Below are positions 1-5,911 of a stretch of DNA of 9,213 bases, piece by piece (position 1 is the first letter of the stretch; each line of letters starts with the position of its first letter). This DNA comes from Planctomycetota bacterium (GTDB lineage Bacteria; Planctomycetota; Planctomycetia; Pirellulales; Pirellulaceae), in the NCBI GenBank assembly GCA_019347795.1, contig JAHWKS010000141.1, positions 1-9,213 of the forward strand, written 5' to 3'. A program made the translations under genes and the position numbers. The notes beneath the pieces were generated by a model that worked only from the letters and a program-made list of their open reading frames with translations, made no database searches and was not told the DNA's origin.

Positions 1-1586
1 GCCAACTCGGTCACGTTGCGTCCCGCTTCCTGGATCACGTCCAAGATCTGATTGCGAAGCTCCACGCGGAGTTCGGCGCTCACGTCGCGAGCGGCCTCGA
101 TCGCCTGCAAATCATACTTGAGGTCGGCAATGGCGCGATCGGGCGCCGTGCCCATGATGTCGCGGGCCTGGCGAATCGCTTCTTGAACCTCTGCGGTGAG
201 GATCTGCTCTGAGAGGCGACGTTGCTCAATCGCCGAGCCGAGAAACTCGCCGCGGTCGGGGCCGAAGCCTTCGCCGAAGCCCGCGGGAGGCGCCGCCTCA
301 ACGGGCCCATCCGCAGGGGGTGGTTGGAAGTGAATCGGATGGAACTTCGAACCGGCGCCGGCCTTCTTCGCCGCCTTCTCCAGCGTCTTCGCCTGAGGAT
401 TGCCGGGGTCGGCGTCGAGGGCCGCGTCGGCGAATCGCTTGGCCCCAGCGGCATTGCCGCCGGCCAGCTCCCGCGAACCCATCTTCGCCAGGCTCTCCGC
501 GTGGGCGGCCATCATCCGGCCCACTTCGCGGAGTCCGGCCGATCCGGCAGTCGGCAGAGTTAAGCCGCCGTCGCGGCGGACGGTTTCCAACAACTTCGGC
601 AGAAACGCCAAGTCTTGTGCGGCATCCTCGGGGGCGACCGTCCATTGAGCTTTGGCCTTGGCGCCGTTTACCTCGCCGAGGAGCGAAACCATCTGCGGCC
701 CTTCTCCGTCCAAGACGCCGAGCACGATCGTATCGCGATCCGGGCGGAGCGGCGGAAGGCGCTCGGGATACGCCTCCTTGAACGTCGCCGGGAGGGCGGA
801 ATCGACGGGCCAAAAGACTGGGGTGTGGGCCACGTCCGCTAATGCGGTCCCGGCTTGCTGGGCAATGCCCGGCTCGGCCGCATCGACGTACATCATGCCG
901 CCGGTGTGGTTGGCCAGCGCCGCCAGCAGGTGCATGTCTCGCTGCGGGCCGATGGCGTAGCTGTGGACGGGAATCTGCCGGCGAACCAGGTGGTCGAGGA
1001 CGGCCCGGAAATCGTCGGCGGCCAGCAAGTTCGCCTTGCTCATCCCATCGCCGATGTAGACGATCGAGCGAAGCCGTCCGTCGCGGTCGCCGAAGCTGCT
1101 GGCGCCGGCGGACAGTGCGCGGGCCATATCGGTCGATCCCAGCGGCGTGCGTTGCTGCAACTGGGCCAGCGCCGCCTCCATCTCGCGACTTGCGGGCGCC
1201 ACAAAGCCGCCGCTCAAGTCAACGGCGTTCAGATCGACCGCCAAAAGCTTGATGCGGTCCTGGGGACCGAGCGCGGCTTGCAAGGCTCGCAGCGCTGTGA
1301 GCGAATCGGCGCGATACGCGCCGGCCTGGCTGGCCGAGGTGTCGAACAACACCACGATATCGGCGCCTCCGGCCTTCCGCGCGGCCCGGAAGAGGTCGTC
1401 CGCCGGTGTGAGGCTAAGAGCGTAGTACGACTCGTCGCCGGCCGCCGGTCGATAGACCGCCAGCCTGGCCTGAGCCGCCGGGGCGGGCTCTTCGGCCTGC
1501 GAAGTTGCGGGCGGCGTCGCCCAACCGGCCGTGATCCCCATCAACATGTACGTCAGGGCTGCAAAACTCCGACTTCGTTTGCGCAT
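1..1586 (-). CDS. Secreted VWA (von Willebrand factor A) domain protein, 3' end outside the window
   Basis: This frame is open from an ATG at 1586 to the window edge, giving 528 codons without a stop; the C-terminus is missing. The start is supported by GGAG at 1595-1598, eight bases upstream. Residues 1-31 are a basic N-terminus plus hydrophobic stretch and an Ala-rich end, like a Sec signal peptide, so the protein is probably exported. Residues about 75-255 form a VWA fold with a complete MIDAS metal site: DTSAS at 82-86, T152 in GSTDM and D180 in YIGDGMS. Residues about 355-410 are Ala-rich helical sequence resembling a single TPR-like unit, followed by a Pro/Gly-rich linker (415-450) and a charged helical region to the edge. 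VWA domains usually bind protein partners through Mg2+; the partner here is unknown. It is transcribed divergently from aspS with no evident functional tie. The VWA call is firm, the role is not. Confidence 0.85.
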   Translation of the reverse strand, partial: MRKRSRSFAALTYMLMGITAGWATPPATSQAEEPAPAAQARLAVYRPAAGDESYYALSLTPADDLFRAARKAGGADIVVLFDTSASQAGAYRADSLTALRALQAALGPQDRIKLLAVDLNAVDLSGGFVAPASREMEAALAQLQQRTPLGSTDMARALSAGASSFGDRDGRLRSIVYIGDGMSKANLLAADDFRAVLDHLVRRQIPVHSYAIGPQRDMHLLAALANHTGGMMYVDAAEPGIAQQAGTALADVAHTPVFWPVDSALPATFKEAYPERLPPLRPDRDTIVLGVLDGEGPQMVSLLGEVNGAKAKAQWTVAPEDAAQDLAFLPKLLETVRRDGGLTLPTAGSAGLREVGRMMAAHAESLAKMGSRELAGGNAAGAKRFADAALDADPGNPQAKTLEKAAKKAGAGSKFHPIHFQPPPADGPVEAAPPAGFGEGFGPDRGEFLGSAIEQRRLSEQILTAEVQEAIRQARDIMGTAPDRAIADLKYDLQAIEAARDVSAELRVELRNQILDVIQEAGRNVTEL

Positions 1587-1991
1587 GGCGCCAACTCCAA
1601 CGAAAAGAATCGCGAAAAGGCTTTCTCTGTTCCGCGGGAAAGCCCTGCCTTGCTCAAGGATTGCCGGACCGGCGCGCCCGCCGGCCGTAGCGGCCCCCGC
1701 CGAGCTTGGGCGAGAGCCACGCAGCCCTTATTCTATTCGGTCAGAAACAGTTACGCCAGAAAAATCCGGCGCCGGTCGGGCATGAAAATACAAAAGGCGG
1801 CGACCCGGCGCCAATTGGCCGGGGACCCGTGCAACTTATACAGCTACGCTGGGGGGACTGTCGCGGCGAACAAGGGGCAGCCGGGACCTGTGTCGAGGAA
1901 GGTGTCGAGGCGCTCATCGTCGCTGAGAGGCGCCGCCGGAAACTGCAATCGCGCCCCGCGCTCGAACCCTTCCCTTCAGGGCATGTCCGTC

Positions 1992-1997
1992 TAAAAT
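1992..1997 (+). promoter_or_regulatory. Possible -10 box for aspS
   Basis: TAAAAT matches five of six bases of the bacterial -10 consensus and stands in GC-rich surroundings about 40 bases upstream of the aspS start codon, which would give a 5' leader of roughly 35 bases. No convincing -35 hexamer is seen 16-18 bases upstream, so this is a weak call. Confidence 0.3.
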
Positions 1998-2025
1998 ACC
2001 GATTTGCTTTCCATCGTGGCGCCTC

Positions 2026-2030
2026 GAGGA
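2026..2030 (+). promoter_or_regulatory. Shine-Dalgarno that fixes the aspS TTG start
   Basis: GAGGA lies eight bases upstream of the TTG at 2039. The frame stays open far upstream (back to 1706), so this site decides the start. The protein from this TTG begins MLRTHTCGQL, the usual AspRS N-terminus, and no nearby in-frame ATG or GTG competes. Confidence 0.8.
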
Positions 2031-2038
2031 ACGGTCTC

Positions 2039-3817
2039 TTGCTTCGAACACATACCTGCGGCCAGTTGCGGCTGGAACATCTGGATCAGGAAGTCTCGCT
2101 CTGCGGGTGGGTGGACGTGAACCGCGATCACGGCGGTGGAATTTTCATCGATCTCCGCGACCGCTACGGAGTGACGCAGGTGGTGTTCGGACCCGAGAGC
2201 GGCGAAAAGCTGGTGGAGGAGGCGGGCCGGCTGCGGGCCGAAGACGTGATCCGCATCTGGGGCAAAGTCGCCCGGCGGCCGGAGGGGCAGGAGAATCCCA
2301 AGCTGCCGACGGGAGAAATCGAGGTCCGTTCGCACAAGCTGGAGGTGCTCAACCGATCGGAGCGGCCTCCCTTCACGCCGCGGCAGCGCGAATTGCCGAA
2401 CGAGGACCTGCGGCTTCGCTACCGCTACCTCGACCTCCGGCGCCGCGAGATGCAGGAGACGCTCATCCTCCGCGGCCGCATCGTCAAGATCATGCGGGAC
2501 TACTCCGCGGAGCACGGCTTCATCGACGTCGAGACGCCCATTCTCGGCCGCAGCACCCCCGAGGGCGCCCGGGATTACCTGGTTCCCAGCCGCGTGCATC
2601 ACGGCCACTTCTATGCGCTGCCGCAGTCGCCGCAGCTCTATAAGCAGATCATGATGATCGCCGGCTACGACCGCTACATTCAGGTGGCCCGCTGCTTTCG
2701 CGATGAAGACCTGCGGGCGGACCGGCAGCCGGAGTTCACGCAGGTCGACCTGGAGATGTCGTTCTGCGACGCCGGCGACGTGATGGGCGTGATCGACGGC
2801 CTGATGGCCCGGCTGATGAAGGAGCTGCGCGGCGCGGACCTGACGCTCCCGCTGCCGCGGATGACCTACGACGAGGCGATGGAGCGTTTCGGCCACGACG
2901 CCCCCGACCTGCGGTTCGGGATGGAGATTGTCGATTGCACGGACTTGGCGCGCCAGGCGGAGTTTCGCGTCTTCCGCGCCACCGCCGACGGCGGCGGACG
3001 GGTGCGCGGCATCAACGCCAAAGGCGCCGGCCAGCGTTACTCGCGGCGGCTGTTGGATGAGCTTACCGAGTACGTGAAGCACGACTTCGGCGCCCGCGGC
3101 CTGGCGTGGTTCCGCGTGGAGCCGGATGGCAAGCTCTGGTCCCCCACCTCCAAGAACTTCAGCGACGAGCTGCTGGCGAAGTTCGGCCAGCGGCTCGGCG
3201 CCGAGCCGGGGGACCTGTTGCTCTTCAGCGCCGACTCATTTGAGGTCACCTGCAAAGTGCTCAACGGCCTTCGCAAGCGGCTGGGGGCGGAGCTGAAGCT
3301 GTACGACCCCGACGCGCTGCACTTCTCCTGGGTCGTCGAGTTTCCGATGTTCGAATGGGACTCGGAAGAGAACCGCTGGGCCGCCAAGCATCACCCCTTC
3401 ACCGCGCCGAAGGCTTCCGACCTGCCGCATCTGGAGAGCGAGCCGGGCAAGGTCCGAGCCGTCGCCTATGACCTGGTGATCAACGGTTCTGAGGCGGGCG
3501 GCGGCACGATCCGTATCCACGACAACGCGGTCCAACAGCAGGTGTTTCGCCTCTTGGGAATCAGCGAGGAGGCGGCCCGGGAGCGGTTCGGCTTCTTGCT
3601 GGACGCGCTCAAGTTCGGCGCCCCGCCGCACGGCGGCATCGCCCTGGGGATCGACCGCGTGGTGATGCTCTTCGGCGGCCTGGACAACATCCGCGACTGC
3701 ATGGCCTTCCCCAAGACCCAAAAGGCCAGCGACCTGATGACCGAGGCCCCGGGCCTGGTCGATCCCAAGCAGCTCCGCGAGCTGGGCATCCGCATCGTGC
3801 GGGAAGATGAGAAGTAG
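2039..3817 (+). CDS. aspS: Aspartyl-tRNA synthetase, bacterial type, probably non-discriminating
   Basis: This cytoplasmic class IIb synthetase activates aspartate with ATP and loads it onto tRNA-Asp. The 592-residue product has the usual bacterial length. Residues 1-105 are the OB-fold anticodon-binding domain (GWVDVNRDHGG). Motif 1 lies near 164-184 (ETPILGRSTPEGARDY). Motif 2 spans about 218-235 (RCFRDEDLRADRQPEFTQ) with the ATP-contacting Arg at 221. The bacterial GAD insertion lies at about 300-400. YDLVINGSEAGGGTIRIHD and motif 3 (GGIALGIDR, Arg540) close the active site. The start is TTG with a good GAGGA. His31 and Gly83 are residues associated with non-discriminating enzymes such as that of Pseudomonas aeruginosa, which also charge tRNA-Asn for conversion by GatCAB; that specificity is inferred. 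The gene is intact, although two pieces of a second aspS 3' end lie downstream. Confidence 0.98.
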   Translation: MLRTHTCGQLRLEHLDQEVSLCGWVDVNRDHGGGIFIDLRDRYGVTQVVFGPESGEKLVEEAGRLRAEDVIRIWGKVARRPEGQENPKLPTGEIEVRSHKLEVLNRSERPPFTPRQRELPNEDLRLRYRYLDLRRREMQETLILRGRIVKIMRDYSAEHGFIDVETPILGRSTPEGARDYLVPSRVHHGHFYALPQSPQLYKQIMMIAGYDRYIQVARCFRDEDLRADRQPEFTQVDLEMSFCDAGDVMGVIDGLMARLMKELRGADLTLPLPRMTYDEAMERFGHDAPDLRFGMEIVDCTDLARQAEFRVFRATADGGGRVRGINAKGAGQRYSRRLLDELTEYVKHDFGARGLAWFRVEPDGKLWSPTSKNFSDELLAKFGQRLGAEPGDLLLFSADSFEVTCKVLNGLRKRLGAELKLYDPDALHFSWVVEFPMFEWDSEENRWAAKHHPFTAPKASDLPHLESEPGKVRAVAYDLVINGSEAGGGTIRIHDNAVQQQVFRLLGISEEAARERFGFLLDALKFGAPPHGGIALGIDRVVMLFGGLDNIRDCMAFPKTQKASDLMTEAPGLVDPKQLRELGIRIVREDEK

Positions 3818-3851
3818 GTCGCAGGACGTATCGTGGCGCAGGTGGGAGCGG

Positions 3852-3883
3852 CTACGCGCCTACGTGGCGGGCGCCGGGCGTAG
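3852..3883 (+). terminator. Possible hairpin downstream of aspS
   Basis: CTACGC at 3852-3857 pairs perfectly with GCGTAG at 3878-3883, and GC pairs can extend it past one bulged base, with a loop of about 15 bases. It begins 35 bases after the aspS stop. There is no T tract, and the right arm lies inside the aspS tail remnant, so an intrinsic-terminator role is only possible. Confidence 0.25.
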
Positions 3884-3942
3884 TCGATCCGAAGCAACTC
3901 CGCGAGTTGGGCATCCGCGTGGTGCGGGAAGATGAGAAGTAG
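3870..3942 (+). pseudogene. Displaced copy of the last 73 bases of aspS (remnant A)
   Basis: This stretch aligns without gaps to aspS 3745-3817, with 65 of 73 bases identical, at a fixed offset of 125. It still encodes the AspRS C-terminal tail, ending VVREDEK plus the same TAG stop, with no frameshift or premature stop. The eight differences fall at first (3) or third (5) codon positions and change only Leu to Val and Ile to Val. Homology ends abruptly on the left at 3870. It has no start of its own and is a non-functional fragment. It pairs with remnant B at 4609-4662, which carries the aspS segment that should precede it. Confidence 0.9.
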
Positions 3943-3950
3943 CATTTCAA

Positions 3951-3979
3951 TTGACTCCCACCGATAAAAGCGGCATTAT
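3951..3979 (+). promoter_or_regulatory. Putative promoter of the toxin-antitoxin operon, likely leaderless
   Basis: TTGACT at 3951-3956 (five of six to the -35 consensus) is separated by exactly 17 bases from CATTAT at 3974-3979 (four of six to the -10 consensus). Transcription would begin about six bases later, at or next to the antitoxin ATG at 3986, giving a leaderless mRNA. This agrees with the lack of a properly spaced Shine-Dalgarno. The promoter starts nine bases after the end of aspS remnant A. Predicted from sequence only. Confidence 0.45.
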
Positions 3980-3985
3980 GGGGAT

Positions 3986-4177
3986 ATGAAGGAGAGTATC
4001 CCCGCCGATGTGCTCGCCGACATGGAATATGCGGTGCAGCTTCACATGACCGGACAGCAGGATCCGGAGTTCACGACACGCATCCAAGCGGAGGCGGACA
4101 AGATTCGTGAGGAGATTCGCCAAAAGCACGGAGTCCTGGAGATCGGCGTTCCCGCGATTCGCGAGCTGCGCGAATGA
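3986..4177 (+). CDS. Small antitoxin-like protein paired with a VapC toxin
   Basis: This is a 63-residue, highly charged protein. Residues 1-31 begin MKESIPADVLADMEYA, the middle (about 32-46) is a strongly charged helix, and the C-terminus ends GVLEIGVPAIRELRE. I recognise the overall pattern from small proteins encoded directly upstream of PIN-domain toxins. The antitoxin role rests on that and on the position: its TGA overlaps the toxin ATG by four bases (ATGA, 4174-4177), so translation is probably coupled. No MazE/AbrB, RHH or Phd DNA-binding motif is clear, so autoregulation cannot be read from the sequence. The start at 3986 fits a leaderless transcript. A nearby ATG at 3978 is out of frame and closes after three codons. 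The reading frame is intact although its partner toxin is broken. Confidence 0.7.
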   Translation: MKESIPADVLADMEYAVQLHMTGQQDPEFTTRIQAEADKIREEIRQKHGVLEIGVPAIRELRE

Positions 4178-4601
4178 AGTACGTCTTGGATTCCTCCATC
4201 GGCTTCAAGTGGGTGGTCACGGAGGATCTCTCGGACGAAGCCAATGCATTGCGGGATGATTTTCGGAACCGGGTTCATGAACTCATTGCGCCTGATGTGT
4301 TCCCGATCGAGATCATGCATGCTCTTATAAAGGCGGAGCGACAGGGGCGTGTGACTCCGGCGCAGGGCGGAAAGCTCTGGATCGACATGATGACTACCGC
4401 TCCGCAGTTTTTCGCCTCACTTCCGCTTCTTCCTCGGGCGTATGAGATTGCATCGGCCGCGCGTGATTGGCGTGTACGACTGCCTCTACGTCGCGCTCGC
4501 GGAATGGGAAACAGTGCGAGTTTGTAACGGCCGATGACCGGCTGGTGCGGAATCTCCGGGGGGCGTTTACCTTTATTAGGGAGTTGGCGTCGTTGCCGTG
4601 A
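4174..4601 (+). pseudogene. vapC: VapC-family PIN-domain toxin gene with two frameshifts
   Basis: VapC toxins are Mg2+-dependent ribonucleases that cut RNA, often tRNA. In frame from 4174 the product begins MKYVLDSS, with catalytic Asp6, and has a second acidic residue at Glu46 (DVFPIEIMHAL). The frame breaks near 4465: removing one base restores ARIGVYDCLYVALAE. It breaks again between 4505 and 4514: removing one base restores CEFVTADDRLVRNL, ending RELASLP and TGA at 4599-4601. The repaired protein would be about 141 residues, normal for the family. As written, the frame ends at 4527 after 117 residues and loses the YDC and TADD acidic positions, so the toxin should be inactive. Both events are +1; real decay and indel sequencing error are both possible. 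It overlaps the antitoxin by ATGA. Confidence 0.85.
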
Positions 4602-4608
4602 TCGCCGC

Positions 4609-4662
4609 GACTCCATCCGCGACTGCATGGCCTTTCCCCCAGAGCGAGCGACCTGATGACCG
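4609..4662 (+). pseudogene. Displaced internal fragment near the aspS 3' end (remnant B)
   Basis: This stretch matches aspS 3683-3743. It includes a 21-base identical block starting at 4614 (ending in ATGGCC) and a 16-base identical block AGCGACCTGATGACCG at 4647-4662. Between them it is seven bases shorter, which breaks the reading frame. It encodes the DSIRDCMAFP segment that in AspRS comes just before the tail found in remnant A. It begins seven bases after the repaired vapC stop and ends inside the start of the LRR gene. In aspS coordinates it ends at 3743 while remnant A begins at 3745. Confidence 0.88.
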
Positions 4663-5846
4663 CTACCTCGTCGAGCGATCAGCGGGCCGTACGGCCGCGG
4701 CGCAAACGACTGCAGTTCAGTCTGGGCGGGATGCTCCTGGTGGTGACGGCGCTGGGCGTCTTGCTGGGTTGGCTGGAAAGCATGCAGCGGAAACGCGCCG
4801 CACAACAGGAGGCTTGCCGGTGGATCGAAGAGCGCGGCGGAGCCGTGAAAATAAAGACGCACTGGGCCGGCGCCTACGCGCGACGGTTGGGAAAGCGTTA
4901 CGAAGGGATATTCGATTCAGTTGTCGAGGTTGATGTGACGCAACTGGGCGTTCCGGACCGCGCTAGTCCTCGCTACGTGACGCGCAGCCAGGCTCGCGAA
5001 CTTGCGCTGATTAAGGAACTGCGCTCGGCACGATTATCCGGGCCTGGCTTCCACGACCAGGATCTGGTTCTGCTCGGTCGCCTCGGAGACCTGGAATGGC
5101 TGAATTTGAGCCACGCGTCTGTGTCGGAAAATGGACTGGCGCATCTCGACGCCCTGAAACGTCTCTCCACACTGCATCTGACCGGCGTCCAAGTCACCGA
5201 GGGCGCGCTGGCCCGCCTCGTTGCGCAGCATCCGAGCTTATCGACTCTGGGACTCCGGGGGACGCCGATCACCGATGCGGGACTGCGGGAGTTGGCCGCT
5301 CTTGAAGAACTGACGTGGCTCGACCTCCGGGATTGCCGCCAGATCACCGGCGCGGGGCTGAGGCGCCTCAGCGAACTTCATCAGCTCGAGCACCTATATC
5401 TTCCGCCGAAGATCGCGACCGATCGAGAATTGGCTCATCTCGAGAATCTGACGAATCTGCGGACCCTCGGACTGTCCCGAGCGAACGTGACGGACGAGGG
5501 GCTGGCGCACCTGCGGAGGCTCACCAGATTGGAAGTGCTCCATCTGGACCTGACGAAGGTCGGGGAAGCGGGGCTTCCGCACCTTGCGCAACTGAGGAAC
5601 CTGCGCGAGCTGGACCTCTCCAGCGGTTACCCCAACGACATCAGCGACGAGGGGCTGAAGCACCTGGCGGGGCTGACACGGCTGGAAAAGCTGGCATTGA
5701 TGTATCGCAGCATTTCCGATGAGGGCCTGGTCAGGCTCGCCGGTTTGAAGAATCTTCGGTCACTGAACGTGCAGCGCACGCAGGTGACGCCTGCCGGCGT
5801 GAAGGCGCTGCAGGCGCAACTTCCGGCCGTCTCCGTCCTCCACTGA
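4656..5846 (+). CDS. Membrane-anchored leucine-rich-repeat protein, planctomycete type
   Basis: The 396-residue protein opens with a basic stretch (RPRRKRLQFSL, 13-23), then one hydrophobic membrane segment at about 24-41, a short helix, and WIEERGGAV at 56-64. This layout is typical of many planctomycete LRR proteins. From about residue 140 to the end there are roughly ten repeats of about 24 residues of the 'ITDAGL..L..L..L..L.L' kind (PITDAGLRELAAL 204-216, NVTDEGLAHL 277-286, ISDEGLKHLAGL 329-340, SISDEGLVRLAGL 352-364), closing with VTPAGVKALQ. The repeats form a solenoid likely to bind protein partners outside the cytoplasmic membrane; partner and role are unknown. The ATG and ACC codons at 4656-4661 come from aspS remnant B, in the same frame as in aspS, and there is no strong Shine-Dalgarno. 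A later ATG at 4731 would cut off the basic N-terminus. Its stop faces that of the DUF1552 gene, 65 bases away. Confidence 0.85.
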   Translation: MTATSSSDQRAVRPRRKRLQFSLGGMLLVVTALGVLLGWLESMQRKRAAQQEACRWIEERGGAVKIKTHWAGAYARRLGKRYEGIFDSVVEVDVTQLGVPDRASPRYVTRSQARELALIKELRSARLSGPGFHDQDLVLLGRLGDLEWLNLSHASVSENGLAHLDALKRLSTLHLTGVQVTEGALARLVAQHPSLSTLGLRGTPITDAGLRELAALEELTWLDLRDCRQITGAGLRRLSELHQLEHLYLPPKIATDRELAHLENLTNLRTLGLSRANVTDEGLAHLRRLTRLEVLHLDLTKVGEAGLPHLAQLRNLRELDLSSGYPNDISDEGLKHLAGLTRLEKLALMYRSISDEGLVRLAGLKNLRSLNVQRTQVTPAGVKALQAQLPAVSVLH

Positions 5847-5911
5847 GGGTCGCGGAAGGGAGTCGCCGCGTCCGTCGCTTTCGGAAAGACTACCGTGCGA
5901 TGACGCCGCGA

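Larger units (their letters stand above)
1587..2038. other. Divergent intergenic region between the VWA gene and aspS
   Basis: These 452 bases hold no gene I can support. An open frame at 1782-1994 has an unconvincing composition and no recognisable domain. I see no tRNA cloverleaf or T-box-like leader. Visible small features are a perfect 10-bp palindrome GCCAATTGGC at 1810-1819, a repeated TGTCGAGG at 1891-1898 and 1902-1909, a possible aspS -10 box at 1992-1997, and on the minus strand a TAGAAT near 1735 that could be a -10 for the VWA gene but lacks a good -35. The region must hold promoters for both divergent genes. Confidence 0.6.

Noticed and set aside
855..1994. 379-codon plus-strand frame across the VWA gene start and intergenic region
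   Set aside because: It is antisense to a clear VWA domain with intact MIDAS motif and runs into non-coding sequence.
1782..1994. Small open frame in the VWA/aspS intergenic region
   Set aside because: No Shine-Dalgarno, no recognisable motif and no coding-like codon choice; it overlaps the expected promoter region.
1706..2038. Upstream in-frame extension of aspS by 111 codons
   Set aside because: The AspRS family N-terminus begins at the TTG at 2039, which has a well-spaced GAGGA; the upstream translation resembles no family and is low-complexity, Arg-rich sequence.
1587..2038. T-box or other aminoacyl-tRNA-responsive leader upstream of aspS
   Set aside because: No T-box sequence or specifier-loop architecture is visible and the probable leader is only about 35 bases.
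1991..3082. 363-codon open frame antisense to aspS
   Set aside because: It is a frame shadow produced by high-GC codon bias in a certain gene and shows no independent domain.
4465..4514. Programmed ribosomal frameshifting in vapC
   Set aside because: Two shifts would be needed within 50 bases and neither site has a recognisable slippery heptamer with a downstream structure; mutation or sequencing error is simpler.
3818..4662. Integrative element with its own recombinase
   Set aside because: The patch is under 900 bases and encodes only the TA pair; no integrase or transposase fragment is present, so any recombinase must have acted from elsewhere.
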